In this document: piece by piece, positions 32,932-41,887 of the stretch
Numbering within the stretch: position 1 is the stretch's first letter
How the letters are laid out: each line of letters begins with the position of its first letter
From: Microlunatus endophyticus
Lineage (GTDB): Bacteria > Actinomycetota > Actinomycetes > Propionibacteriales > Propionibacteriaceae
DNA: 64,000 nt
Reading direction: 5' to 3'
NCBI RefSeq assembly: GCF_014646195.1
Contig: NZ_BMMZ01000006.1
Span: 248,001-312,000, forward strand
The notes under the pieces: generated by a model
Seen by the model: only the letters and a program-made list of their open reading frames with translations
Told to the model about the DNA's origin: nothing
Databases searched by the model: none
Made by a program: the position numbers and the translations under genes

Positions 32932-34053
32932 TCAGCGGCCGAGCCTGGCGATGACCAGATCCGCGAGGCGGGCGGCGTACTCGAAGCTCTCCGGATGTCG
33001 CCACCCGGTCCCGGGCTCGGTGCCGTTGCGGACCGACATCCGGAACTCCAGACAGGCCAGCCAGAGCGACTTCAGATTCAGGATCGCGGGGAGTCTTTCC
33101 AGCTCTTCGGTGGTGAGCTGGATGTGTTCGGTGTAGCCGTCGAGGACTGCCTCCACGAATTCGGGATGTTCAGGTCCGGCTTCCCCGGCTGTGCGCAGCA
33201 GCCAGGCGAGTGCAGGCAATCGTGGACCCCGCCCGGAGCCCGCCCAACCGACAATGGCGAGATCGCCGGGGCATCCGACAGCCGACCAGTAGTGGAAGTT
33301 GCTGTGGGTCAGTGCCTCGGGCAGTCCTTCAGCGTCGTCGGCCTCTTCGACCCTCGCTCGCAGCCACTCGAACCTTTCCCGGGACTCTGGACCGAGCTCG
33401 TCTTCGACGCTGACCAGAAAGCTCATCGCCGCCGCAAGATCCTGCTTCGGCCGACCGACGTGAAAGCCGCCGTCGGTCTCCTCGGCCCCGCCGTCCCGCG
33501 CTACCGCGCCGCCTCCGGACGGCAGGGAGTGCAGTCGACCGAGCAGTCCGCCCAGCTCCCTCGACACGACCGCATGATCATCTGCCGGCCGACCGCCCTG
33601 GATGTACTGGGTGACGATCACGCCCTTGCCGTCCAGCACCGAGACCGGCTGGTCCGTGGCGACCCGCTCCGCCGGATAACCGTGCCCAGCAAGGAATCGC
33701 AGGATCTCGGCGTCACCCTCTACCCGACCGACCGTGTCGGCAGCCGAGCTGAAGACTCGGGCGATCCACGGCTCGCCGTCGGCACGCCGCACGAACAATG
33801 TCGAGGCGTAGTGCCCCGGCCAGGATCCTCGGGGGCGGGTCTTCGGGTCGTCGTCGATCGGCGCCAGCGCCGCGATATTGATCTTGTACGTGGCCTCGAG
33901 ATGGTCCTTCAGGTCGTCGCGGTCGAACGGTCGCGTGGTAGTGAACTCCTGCCGCCGAGCGGTCTGGAGATCGGCACGAGCCTGGGAGTACCGTTGCCCG
34001 GTGTCCCGGGCCCGCTGGCGTACGGCGCGCTTGAAGCTTCCGTCTTTGGTCAT
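32932..34053 (-). CDS. APH-fold pseudokinase
   Basis: A 373-aa phosphotransferase-fold protein. After an N-terminal basic segment (FKRAVRQRARDTGQRYSQAR), the kinase-like domain has WIARVFSSAADTV, GDAEILRFLAGHGYPAERV and VIVTQYIQGG. The catalytic loop reads LTHSNFHYWSAVG, with Asp replaced by Asn252 in H-x-D, and the metal-binding Asp-Trp is Gly269-Trp270 in VGWAGSGRGPRL, where relatives have V-D-W. Both catalytic residues are missing, so it is probably non-catalytic. ATG 34053 has GAGGAAGG upstream. Confidence 0.8.
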   Translation of the reverse strand: MTKDGSFKRAVRQRARDTGQRYSQARADLQTARRQEFTTTRPFDRDDLKDHLEATYKINIAALAPIDDDPKTRPRGSWPGHYASTLFVRRADGEPWIARVFSSAADTVGRVEGDAEILRFLAGHGYPAERVATDQPVSVLDGKGVIVTQYIQGGRPADDHAVVSRELGGLLGRLHSLPSGGGAVARDGGAEETDGGFHVGRPKQDLAAAMSFLVSVEDELGPESRERFEWLRARVEEADDAEGLPEALTHSNFHYWSAVGCPGDLAIVGWAGSGRGPRLPALAWLLRTAGEAGPEHPEFVEAVLDGYTEHIQLTTEELERLPAILNLKSLWLACLEFRMSVRNGTEPGTGWRHPESFEYAARLADLVIARLGR

Positions 34054-34285
34054 GACAAGCCTTCCTCGACGTGCCATCGTCCCCCAGCAACTCACGGCAC
34101 TCGGTACAGGCCTGGGTTGGTATGAGACCTTGAGGGCAGCTCCCCCTTCACCCCTACGAGGACCCGGCTGGGGCAGGTCACTCTGAGGCTCGGCGCCGGT
34201 CAGCGCCACCGTGATCATTGCGGTATCCGGGCGCCCTGTCAACGACTCCTGTACGACCGTTTGTAGTAGAGCGTGCGGATCGCCG

Positions 34286-34291
34286 TACACT
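34286..34291 (+). promoter_or_regulatory. -10 element (TACACT) for leaderless ABC ATPase gene
   Basis: TACACT, 6 nt, GTG at 34298. The remainder of the 244-nt gap (34054-34297) shows no gene; a short TGTACG/CGTACA inverted pair flanks the promoter. Confidence 0.55.
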
Positions 34292-34297
34292 CTTCGG

Positions 34298-35008
34298 GTG
34301 TCATCTCCCGCGCTGCTGGTCAGCGGCCTCGGCGTCGCTTTCTCGGGACGTACGGTGCTCGACGATCTCACGCTGGAGGCCGCAGCCGGCGAGCTGACCG
34401 CGGTGCTCGGGCCGAACGGTGCCGGCAAGACCACCCTGATGCGGGTCTGTGCCGGTCTGATCCGTCCCACCAGCGGCTCGGTCCTGGTCCTCGGCCGGCA
34501 GCCGGGCAGTGCCGAGACGGCGGCCCGGATCGGGATGATGCCGCAGAGCACCGGTGCCTGGACCGGGATCCGGCCGCTGGAACTCCTGCACTACCTCGCC
34601 TCGCTGTACGCCCACCCGCTCGATGTCGACGCACTCGCGGACCGACTCGGCCTGCACGCCCTGGCCCGGACCACCTACCGGCGGCTGTCCGGCGGCCAAC
34701 AACAAGCGGTCAACCTGGCCGGAGCGCTGATCGGCCGACCGGAACTGGTCTTCCTGGACGAGCCGACCGCCGGCATGGACCCACATGCGCGGCGCGCGAC
34801 CTGGGAACTGCTCACCGAACTCGGTGCGGCGGGAGTCAGCATCGTGCTCACCACCCATGCCATGGAGGAGGCGGCAGCCCTGTCCGACCGGATCCACATC
34901 GTCGACCGCGGCCGGGTGTCGATCACCGGCACCGTCGCTGAGCTCACCGCCGGCGGCGAGAGCCTGGAGGACGTCTTCCTGGCCAACACCCACGCGAGCA
35001 TCGCATGA
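34298..35008 (+). CDS. ABC-2 type exporter ATP-binding protein (ctaA-linked)
   Basis: A 236-aa ABC ATPase with Walker A GPNGAGKTTLMRV, signature LSGGQQQAVNLAGAL, Walker B LVFLDEPTAGMD and H-loop TTHAMEE. It is followed by the permease with a 4-nt overlap and then ctaA, an arrangement conserved in actinobacteria (in M. tuberculosis Rv1458c-Rv1456c). The exporter may serve heme A or cytochrome oxidase assembly; this is inference from linkage. Start GTG 34298 is supported by TACACT at 34286. Confidence 0.9.
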   Translation: MSSPALLVSGLGVAFSGRTVLDDLTLEAAAGELTAVLGPNGAGKTTLMRVCAGLIRPTSGSVLVLGRQPGSAETAARIGMMPQSTGAWTGIRPLELLHYLASLYAHPLDVDALADRLGLHALARTTYRRLSGGQQQAVNLAGALIGRPELVFLDEPTAGMDPHARRATWELLTELGAAGVSIVLTTHAMEEAAALSDRIHIVDRGRVSITGTVAELTAGGESLEDVFLANTHASIA

Positions 35009-35778
35009 GCCAATCCACCGCAACCGGTCTGGACTTCTCCCCTGCCCCGGGCGCCGCGCCGGCGAGCCGGCGGGTGATCAGTCACGGTCTGACCGAGGCC
35101 AGATTGCTGGTCCGCAACGGCGAACAGCTGCTGCTGGCGTTGATCATCCCGATCGCGATCATGGTCGCCGCCCGGTTCCTGGACTCCGACCTCTTCGGTG
35201 ATCAACTCGCCGCCTCGGTGCTGGCACTCGCCGTCTGGTCGTCGGCCTTCACATCGGTCGCCATCGCCACCGGTTTCGAGCGCCGGTACGGCGTCCTGGA
35301 GCGGCTGGCTGCAACGCCGCTGGGCCGCACCGGGCTGATCACCGGCAAGGCATCAGCGGTGATGATCATCGTGATCGGGCAGTTGATCATCCTTTCCGCG
35401 GTCGGTCTGGCGATCGGCTGGCGGCCGCACTTCTCCGCCGCAACAACAGGTCTGGCAGTCGTCGCGGTCCTGCTGGCGATCACCGCCTTCGTCTCCTTCG
35501 CCCTGATCCTGGCCGGTCGCCTGCGGGCCGAGGCGACGCTTGCGCTGGCGAATGTGATCTACGTCGTGTTGTTGATCGCCGGTGGCCTGGTGATCCCGGC
35601 GTCGCGATTCCCCGGCCCGTTGGAGCTGGTCGTCCGGTTGCTGCCGACGGGTGCCCTGGGCGAAGAGCTGCGGCAGGCCTCGATCGGCATCATCGACGGC
35701 TGGCCGCTACTCGTCCTCGCGATCTGGGCCGGCCTGCTGATCGTCCTTGCAAGGAAGGTGTTTCGATGGGTCGGCTGA
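35005..35778 (+). CDS. ABC-2 type transporter permease (ctaA-linked)
   Basis: A 257-aa membrane protein with six hydrophobic segments (LLLALIIPIAIMVAARF, VLALAVWSSAFTSVAIATGF, ASAVMIIVIGQLIILSAVGLAI, TAFVSFALILAGRL, ALANVIYVVLLIAGGLVIPAS, PLLVLAIWAGLLIVLA). FERRYGVLERLAATPLGR resembles ABC-2 permeases. It overlaps the ATPase gene by 4 nt (ATGA) and the start of ctaA by 13 nt, so the three are one transcription unit. The substrate is unknown. Confidence 0.88.
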   Translation: MSQSTATGLDFSPAPGAAPASRRVISHGLTEARLLVRNGEQLLLALIIPIAIMVAARFLDSDLFGDQLAASVLALAVWSSAFTSVAIATGFERRYGVLERLAATPLGRTGLITGKASAVMIIVIGQLIILSAVGLAIGWRPHFSAATTGLAVVAVLLAITAFVSFALILAGRLRAEATLALANVIYVVLLIAGGLVIPASRFPGPLELVVRLLPTGALGEELRQASIGIIDGWPLLVLAIWAGLLIVLARKVFRWVG

Positions 35779-36830
35779 ACGTCTCCGTATTGGGGTCGAG
35801 GCTGCGGTGGTTTGCAGTCTCGTCGCTGGTGCTGAACATCTTGATCATCGTCACCGGTGGGCTGGTCCGGCTGACCGACTCCGGTCTCGGCTGTCCGACC
35901 TGGCCGCAGTGCACACCGGGCTCGTACACCCCGCACTCGGCTCTGGGTGTGCACGGGGCGATCGAATTCAGCAACCGGATGCTGACCTTCGTGCTGATGA
36001 TCAACGCGGCGCTGACCTTCATCGCCGCTCTGCTGCATCACAGCGGGAACCGCGGCCGCGATCGCAAGCTGCGGTGGTTGACCTTCGCCCTCGGTTTCGG
36101 AATCCCCTTCCAGGGTGTGATCGGTGGGATCACCGTCCGCACCCACCTGAATCCGTACGTCGTGGCCCTGCACACGCTGGACTCGATGGTCCTGGTCGCG
36201 CTGTCGGTATGGCTGCTCCGGCTCACCTGGCCCGCACCGGCGCGTCCGGTCGGCCGGCGCACCCGAGTGTTGTCGGTGATCACCTTCGGACTGGCCTGGC
36301 TGGTCGTCTGCCTCGGCACCATCGTGACCGGCTCCGGTCCCCATGCCGGCGACGTGCACGCCCGGCGCACGGGCCTGAATCCGGCCGATGTCAGCCACCT
36401 GCACGCCGGCGCGGTGTATCTCCTGGTCGCCGCCACCATCGGCTGCCTGATCCTGATCCGGAACCGGGCCACGGTCTACCTGTTGTTGATCGAGGTCGCG
36501 CAGGCGATCGTCGGCTTCGTCCAGTACTACAGCAACCTGCCGATCGGTCTGGTCGCCGTCCACATGCTCGGCGCCGCCGGGACGATGGCGCTGGCGTCCA
36601 ATCTGCTCTGCTCGGTCCGCCTAGACCGGGAGAGCTCAGACCGGGAGAGCTCAGACCGGGAGAGCTCAGACCGGGAGAGCTCAGCGCTCAGAGCAGATTC
36701 CGAGCCTGCTTCACATCACCCAGCCAGTGCCGGGCCCCCGACACCTTCCCGGCCAGTTCCCGCGGGGTCCCGACCGATGCCCCGCTCCGCGCCAGCAGCT
36801 GCAGCGCCGCCGGCACCTGATCAGGTCTGA
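35766..36830 (+). CDS. ctaA: Heme A synthase with repeat-bearing C-terminal extension
   Basis: CtaA/COX15 oxidises heme O to heme A. The core (residues ~1-286) has eight membrane helices with conserved VRLTDSGLGCPTWPQC, GAIEFSNRMLT, QGVIGGITVR, GTIVTGSGPHAGD and HLHAGAVY; the H and E residues for heme binding are present. From residue 287 a non-homologous tail of ~68 residues follows: four DRESS pentads (15-bp repeats), then a Pro/Ala-rich segment read across the antisense of the adjacent ligase gene. Core proteins normally end near ASNLLCSVRL. The tail may be a stop-codon loss product. Confidence 0.92.
   Translation: MGRLNVSVLGSRLRWFAVSSLVLNILIIVTGGLVRLTDSGLGCPTWPQCTPGSYTPHSALGVHGAIEFSNRMLTFVLMINAALTFIAALLHHSGNRGRDRKLRWLTFALGFGIPFQGVIGGITVRTHLNPYVVALHTLDSMVLVALSVWLLRLTWPAPARPVGRRTRVLSVITFGLAWLVVCLGTIVTGSGPHAGDVHARRTGLNPADVSHLHAGAVYLLVAATIGCLILIRNRATVYLLLIEVAQAIVGFVQYYSNLPIGLVAVHMLGAAGTMALASNLLCSVRLDRESSDRESSDRESSDRESSALRADSEPASHHPASAGPPTPSRPVPAGSRPMPRSAPAAAAPPAPDQV
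36624..36683 (+). repeat. Four perfect 15-bp tandem repeats in the ctaA tail
   Basis: The unit gaccgggagagctca is repeated four times without mismatch (36624-36638, 36639-36653, 36654-36668, 36669-36683), encoding four DRESS pentads. Perfect identity indicates recent expansion or active slippage. Confidence 0.97.
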
Positions 36831-37239
36831 GCCGGCGCGCCAGCGTCACGTGCGGCGCCCAGAAGCCGGGCCCGAACCGGTGCTCGACGGGCGGCGGGCA
36901 GGCCGCGAACACCTTCTGCTGCAACTGCAGCAACTCGACCGTGGCCACCACCTGGCGGACCAGGATCAGTCCCGGACGGCCGACCTTCGGGATCCCGAAG
37001 ATCATCGGCGCGCCGACGATCACGGGCAGCGGTAGCGCGTCCGACAGGGTCGGACCGAGGCCGAGCGCGGTCGGCACCGGGATCTGTTCACAAGCGATCA
37101 TGGTGATGTGCGGGCGCCGCGAGGCGCCGGACGGTGCGCGGTGCTCGCTGGGCAGGCCGGCGTCGGCCAGCATCCGCCATTGCCGCTTGATTGCTGCTTC
37201 GGATTCGTCGTCCAGCAGCAGTTCGATCGAATGAACCAC
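36688..37239 (-). CDS. 2'-5' RNA ligase-family (LigT/2H phosphoesterase) protein
   Basis: A 183-aa 2H phosphoesterase. Both H-x-T motifs are present, RPHITMIA (~residues 43-50) and APHVTLARRL (~128-137), the pair that forms the active site of the LigT/ThpR family. Such proteins handle 2'-5' phosphodiester or cyclic phosphate ends of RNA. The coding region converges on ctaA and overlaps its last 143 nt. Confidence 0.85.
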   Translation of the reverse strand: MVHSIELLLDDESEAAIKRQWRMLADAGLPSEHRAPSGASRRPHITMIACEQIPVPTALGLGPTLSDALPLPVIVGAPMIFGIPKVGRPGLILVRQVVATVELLQLQQKVFAACPPPVEHRFGPGFWAPHVTLARRLRPDQVPAALQLLARSGASVGTPRELAGKVSGARHWLGDVKQARNLL

Positions 37240-37359
37240 CGGGTGCCTTCCCGTGAGGGCTGATTCCCGGATTATCCCGTACCAGCCCGCGGTCGGCCAG
37301 TAGCCCCCGCCGACAAGACCCGGAAGATCGCCCGGAAGATCGCCGAGATCAGTGCACCA

Positions 37360-38328
37360 TCAGTGCAGGAGCGGGTCGACAGCGGCGGCGACGAAGATCA
37401 GCGCCAGGTACGAATTCGACCAGTGGAACAGCCGCATCGGCTTCATCAGCGCGTCGTTCAGGCCGGCCCGGGCCCGCCGCAACAACTGCACCGATTCGAC
37501 GATCAACGCCCCGCCGCAGACCGCTGCAACGATCGGATACAGCCAGCCGGTGTGCGCGATCGGCCAGAGTGCCAGCGAGGTCGCGACGGTCAGCACCGAA
37601 TACACCAGGATCCGGTTCGCGACGAAGACCGGCGGCTTGATCACCGGCAGCATCGGCACGTCGGCGGCTGCATAGTCCTCGCGATAGCGCATCGCCAACG
37701 CCCAGGTGTGCGGCGGCGTCCAGAAGAAGACGATCAAGAACAACACGAAGGGTGCCCAGGAGAGCGAATCGGTGACCGAGGTCCAGCCGATCAAGGGCGG
37801 GAAACAACCGGCGATACCACCCCAGACGATGTTCTGCGATGTGTGCCGCTTCAAGATCATCGTGTAGATCAACACGTAGAACGCGTTGGCGCCCAGGGCC
37901 AGGAACGCCGAGAGCCAGTTGACCAGGAAACCGAACCAGAGCAGGGAAAGCACTCCGAGCACGGCACCGAAGATCATCGCTGTCCGCCAGCTGACCGCAT
38001 GTCGCGGCAGCGGCCGCCGGCGGGTCCGGCGCATCCGCTCGTCGATGTCGCGGTCCAGGACGCAGTTGAAGACATTCGCACTGCCGGCGGCGAAGATGCC
38101 ACCGACCAGCGTGTAGAGCACCAGCATCAGCCGGGGCACACCGCCTGCCGCCAGGAACATCGCCGGCACCGTCGTCACCAGCAACAACTCGATGATCCGG
38201 GGTTTGGTCAGCGCGATGTAGGCGCTGACCACGTCCCGGAGCCGGGATCGTGGGTCGACGCCCTTTCCGTCGGTGCCGTCCTCCCGGGGGCCGGCCACCG
38301 CCGGAGTGGTCACGTGCGGACTCGTCAC
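37360..38328 (-). CDS. ctaB: Protoheme IX farnesyltransferase (heme O synthase)
   Basis: UbiA-type prenyltransferase that adds farnesyl to heme b to give heme O, the substrate of CtaA. The 322-aa protein has nine hydrophobic segments, the Asp-rich NVFNCVLDRDIDERMRRTRRRPL (first prenyl-binding motif), LKRHTSQNIVWGGIAGCFPPLIGW and WTPPHTWALAMRYREDYAAADVPMLPV. The GTG start has AGGAG upstream. Divergent from tkt; the region between holds a CTACAC/GTGTAG inverted pair (38339-38344, 38371-38376) near the presumed promoter. Confidence 0.96.
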   Translation of the reverse strand: MTSPHVTTPAVAGPREDGTDGKGVDPRSRLRDVVSAYIALTKPRIIELLLVTTVPAMFLAAGGVPRLMLVLYTLVGGIFAAGSANVFNCVLDRDIDERMRRTRRRPLPRHAVSWRTAMIFGAVLGVLSLLWFGFLVNWLSAFLALGANAFYVLIYTMILKRHTSQNIVWGGIAGCFPPLIGWTSVTDSLSWAPFVLFLIVFFWTPPHTWALAMRYREDYAAADVPMLPVIKPPVFVANRILVYSVLTVATSLALWPIAHTGWLYPIVAAVCGGALIVESVQLLRRARAGLNDALMKPMRLFHWSNSYLALIFVAAAVDPLLH

Positions 38329-38467
38329 GCCCGATCTCCTACACAGTGTCGTACGTATTGCGCTTGGTCAGTGTAGACCCGTAACCCGCCGTCTTTCTCC
38401 GGCTACCTGCGGGCGATAGGCTCGTAGGCGTTTGGCCCCCATTTTGCGGAAGGAATCTGAGCTCGCT

Positions 38468-40666
38468 GTGACCAAGACGACATTCTCCGATCCGAATCTC
38501 CTACCCCAGGGATGGTCCGATCTCGATTCTCGCGCGGTGGACACCGTACGGGTGCTGGCCGCCGACGCGGTGCAGAAGACCGGCAACGGTCACCCGGGCA
38601 CGGCGATCAGCCTGGCCCCGCTGGCCTACCTGCTCTTCCAGAAGGTCATGCGCCACGATCCGTCCGACACCCACTGGGTCGGCCGTGACCGGTTCGTGCT
38701 CAGCGCAGGCCATTCCTGCCTGACGCTCTACATCCAGCTCTACCTCGGCGGTTTCGGCCTCGAACTGGAGGACCTGGAGGCGTTGCGGACCTGGGGCTCG
38801 AAGACTCCCGGCCACCCGGAGTACGGGCATACCGACGGCGTCGAAGTGACCACCGGGCCGCTCGGCCAGGGCATCGGCAACGCGGTCGGGATGGCGATGG
38901 CGGCCCGCCGCGAGCGCGGCCTGCTCGATCCCGACGCCGCACCGGGCACCTCGCCCTTCGACCACCAGATCTACTCGATCTGCTCGGACGGCGACATTCA
39001 GGAAGGCGTCTCCTCCGAGGCCTCCTCGCTGGCCGGCACCCAGAAGCTGGGCAACCTGACGCTGATCTACGACAACAACCGGATCTCCATCGAGGACGAC
39101 ACCTCGATCGCGCTCAGCGAGGACACCGCCGCCCGCTACGCCGCCTACGGCTGGCACGTGCAGACTGTCGACTGGACCAACGACGGCACCGCCTACACCG
39201 AGAATGTCAAGGCTCTCCTGGACGCGATCCGGGCCGCCCGTGAGGTCACCGACCAGCCGAGCTTCATCGACCTGCGGACCGTCATCGCCTGGCCGTCGCC
39301 GGGCAAGCAGAACAGCGGCTCCGCACACGGCTCGGCACTGGGTGCCGAGGAGGTCGCCGGGCTGAAGGGCGTGCTCGGCTTCGACCCGGAGAAGAATTTC
39401 GAGGTCGCGCCCGAGGTCATCGCCCACACCCGCGAACTGCAGGAGCGGGGCAAGCAGGCCCGGGCCGAATGGCAGCAGGGCTTCGACGCCTGGGCCTCGG
39501 CCAACCCGGAGGCGTACGCCTTCTACGAGCGGCTGACCAAGCGCGAGCTGACCCCGGGCTGGGAAGAGGCTCTGCCGTCCTGGCCGGCCGACGAGAAGGG
39601 CGTGGCCACCCGTGCCGCCTCCGGCGACGTGCTCACCGCGCTGGCACCGAAGCTGCCGGAGTTGTGGGGCGGTTCGGCCGACCTGGCCGGTTCCAACAAC
39701 ACCACCCCGAAGGGTGAGCCGAGCTTCCTGCCGACCGAGCGTCAGTCGAAGATGTTCCAGGGCAATCCGTACGGCCGGGTGCTGCACTTCGGCATCCGCG
39801 AGCACGGCATGGGCGCGATCATGAACGGCATCGCCGTGCACGGCGGCACCCGCGTCTACGGCGGCACCTTCCTGACCTTCAGCGACTACATGCGGCCCAG
39901 CGTCCGGCTGGCCGCCCTGATGCGGCTGCCCGTCACCTACGTCTGGACCCACGACTCGATCGGCCTCGGCGAGGACGGCCCGACCCACCAGCCGATCGAG
40001 CACCTGACCGCGCTGCGCGCCATCCCCGGTCTGGACGTGATCCGGCCCGCCGACGCCAACGAGACCGCCGTCGCCTGGAAGACACTGCTCAACAAGACCG
40101 ATCGCCCGGCCGCCCTGATCCTGTCCCGGCAGAACCTGCCGACGTTCCCACGCGACACCGATGGGTACGGGGCCGCCGAGAGCGTCGCCAAGGGCGCGTA
40201 CGTCCTCAAGGACAGTGACGGCGATCCGGATGTGCTCCTGATCGGCACCGGTTCGGAGGTTCAGTTGGCAGTGAAGGCCCAGGAGGCGCTGGCTGCTGAG
40301 GGCGTCAAGGCCCGGGTGGTCTCGATGCCGTCGTTCGAGTGGTTCTTCGAGCAGGACGAGGCCTACCGCGAGTCGGTGCTGCCGAAGGGCGTCAGGGCCC
40401 GGGTCAGCGTCGAGGCCGGTATCGCTCTCAGCTGGCGCGGCATCCTGGGTGATGCGGGGCGCGCGGTCAGCCTGGAACACTTCGGCGCCTCGGCGTCCGC
40501 GGGGACGCTGTTCAAGGAGTTCGGCTTCACGCCGGAGTCCGTCGTCGCAGCCGCAAAGGAAAGCATCGCCGCTGCCGCCGAGGGCGGCAATCCGGTCCAC
40601 CCGTCGACCAGTGGCCCGTCGAACACCGGCGACCACGTCGACGAGCCCGGCGTGACGATCAGTTGA
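38468..40666 (+). CDS. tkt: Transketolase
   Basis: Thiamine-diphosphate enzyme transferring two-carbon units in the non-oxidative pentose phosphate pathway. 732 aa with GNGHPGTAISLAPLAYLL, HSCLTLYIQLYLGGFG, GPLGQGIGNAVGMA, the TPP motif CSDGDIQEGVSSEASSLAG...YDNN, FGIREHGMGAIMNGIA (catalytic Glu) and THDSIGLGEDGPTHQPIEHL. A GTG at 38468 has GGAAGGAA upstream; a TAGGCT at 38417-38422 may be its -10. First gene of the pentose phosphate cluster; tal follows after 33 nt. Confidence 0.97.
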   Translation: MTKTTFSDPNLLPQGWSDLDSRAVDTVRVLAADAVQKTGNGHPGTAISLAPLAYLLFQKVMRHDPSDTHWVGRDRFVLSAGHSCLTLYIQLYLGGFGLELEDLEALRTWGSKTPGHPEYGHTDGVEVTTGPLGQGIGNAVGMAMAARRERGLLDPDAAPGTSPFDHQIYSICSDGDIQEGVSSEASSLAGTQKLGNLTLIYDNNRISIEDDTSIALSEDTAARYAAYGWHVQTVDWTNDGTAYTENVKALLDAIRAAREVTDQPSFIDLRTVIAWPSPGKQNSGSAHGSALGAEEVAGLKGVLGFDPEKNFEVAPEVIAHTRELQERGKQARAEWQQGFDAWASANPEAYAFYERLTKRELTPGWEEALPSWPADEKGVATRAASGDVLTALAPKLPELWGGSADLAGSNNTTPKGEPSFLPTERQSKMFQGNPYGRVLHFGIREHGMGAIMNGIAVHGGTRVYGGTFLTFSDYMRPSVRLAALMRLPVTYVWTHDSIGLGEDGPTHQPIEHLTALRAIPGLDVIRPADANETAVAWKTLLNKTDRPAALILSRQNLPTFPRDTDGYGAAESVAKGAYVLKDSDGDPDVLLIGTGSEVQLAVKAQEALAAEGVKARVVSMPSFEWFFEQDEAYRESVLPKGVRARVSVEAGIALSWRGILGDAGRAVSLEHFGASASAGTLFKEFGFTPESVVAAAKESIAAAAEGGNPVHPSTSGPSNTGDHVDEPGVTIS

Positions 40667-40699
40667 GAGATGATCATCTGACAGGCAAGAGAGGTAACG

Positions 40700-41812
40700 A
40701 TGTCTGAAGCACTGAAGGCGCTGGCGGATGCCGGCGTATCGATCTGGCTCGACGACCTGTCCCGGGAACGACTGGACTCGGGCAATCTCGTCAAGCTGGT
40801 CGACGAATGGCATGTCACTGGTGTGACCACCAACCCGACCATCTTCGCCGCCGCCCTGAGCAAGGGGTCGGCCTACGACCAGCAGGTCAAGGAGCTGGCC
40901 GCGGAGGGCAAGTCCACCGCCGAGGCGATCCGCGAGATCACCACCACCGATGTCCGCAACGCCTGCGACGTGTTCGCCGACATCCACAAGGCGACCGGCG
41001 GCGTCGACGGCCGGGTCTCGATCGAGGTGGAGCCGGGTCTTGCCCATGACACCGACGCGACGGTCGCCCAGGCCAAGGAGCTGTGGGCCAAGGTCGACCG
41101 CCCCAACGTATTGATCAAGATCCCGGCAACGCTCGAGGGGCTGCCGTCGATCACCGCCGCGATTTCGGAGGGGATCAGCGTGAACGTGACGCTGATCTTC
41201 GGTCTGGACCGCTACAAGGGCGTGATGGACGCCTATTTTACCGGTCTGGAGCAGGCGGCCGAGAAGGGCATCGACCTGTCGCAGATCCAGTCGGTGGCCT
41301 CGTTCTTCGTGTCCCGGGTGGACACCGAGTACGACAAGCGGCTGGACGAGATCGGCACCGAGGAGGCCAAGGGGCTGCGCAGCAAGGCGGCGATCGCCAA
41401 TGCCCGGCTGGCCTACGAGGCCTACGAGGAGGCGTTCTCCTCCGATCGCTGGAAGGCGCTGGAGGCCAAGGGCGCCAACGTCCAGCGGCCGTTGTGGGCC
41501 TCCACCGGGGTCAAGGATCCGAATCTGCCGGACACCCTGTACGTGACCGAGCTGGTCGTGGCGAACACGGTCAACACGATGCCGGAGAAGACCATGGCCG
41601 CCGTTGCTGATCATGGTGTGATCGAGGGTGACAAGGTGACCGGCACGGCCGCTGACGCACATGTGATCATCGACAGCCTGCGCGGCCTGGGGATCTCCTA
41701 CGAGGACGTCATCGAGACGCTCGAGCGTGAGGGCGTTGAGAAATTCGACGTGTCGTGGGGCGAGCTGGTCGAGACCGTCGACACGGCGCTCAAGGCTGCT
41801 TCGGCCAGCTGA
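40700..41812 (+). CDS. tal: Transaldolase
   Basis: Transfers dihydroxyacetone units between sugar phosphates in the pentose phosphate pathway. 370 aa, the long actinobacterial/cyanobacterial form; [36 protein letters not shown], the Schiff-base lysine in [12 protein letters not shown], and [18 protein letters not shown] are seen. It follows tkt in one transcript (AGAGAGGTAACG before the ATG) and ends shortly before a strong terminator hairpin. Confidence 0.97.
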   Translation: MSEALKALADAGVSIWLDDLSRERLDSGNLVKLVDEWHVTGVTTNPTIFAAALSKGSAYDQQVKELAAEGKSTAEAIREITTTDVRNACDVFADIHKATGGVDGRVSIEVEPGLAHDTDATVAQAKELWAKVDRPNVLIKIPATLEGLPSITAAISEGISVNVTLIFGLDRYKGVMDAYFTGLEQAAEKGIDLSQIQSVASFFVSRVDTEYDKRLDEIGTEEAKGLRSKAAIANARLAYEAYEEAFSSDRWKALEAKGANVQRPLWASTGVKDPNLPDTLYVTELVVANTVNTMPEKTMAAVADHGVIEGDKVTGTAADAHVIIDSLRGLGISYEDVIETLEREGVEKFDVSWGELVETVDTALKAASAS

Positions 41813-41847
41813 TCGGCAACCCCGCTGACCAGTCATCGACGACTGAA

Positions 41848-41885
41848 CCGACGCCGCCCTCGTCCCGTGACGAGGGCGGCGTCGG
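41848..41885 (+). terminator. Perfect 17-bp hairpin terminator after tal
   Basis: CCGACGCCGCCCTCGTC (41848-41864), a CCGT loop, and the exact complement GACGAGGGCGGCGTCGG (41869-41885), then TTG. A perfect 17-bp GC stem with a 4-nt loop downstream of tal ends the tkt-tal transcript; it lies against the start of the isoprenyl transferase gene. Confidence 0.9.
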
Positions 41886-41887
41886 TT

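Noticed and set aside
34250..34289. TGTACG/CGTACA inverted pair around the ABC promoter as an operator
   Set aside because: Arms are only 6 bp and the spacing is large; no second copy was found, so it is not reported as a site.
36624..36683. Possible CRISPR-like array at the ctaA repeats
   Set aside because: The units are contiguous 15-mers with no spacers and lie inside a coding frame.
38339..38376. CTACAC/GTGTAG inverted pair between ctaB and tkt as a SufR-like or heme-responsive operator
   Set aside because: It does not match the ACACT-N5-TGTGA spacing and arms are short; left only as a remark under ctaB.
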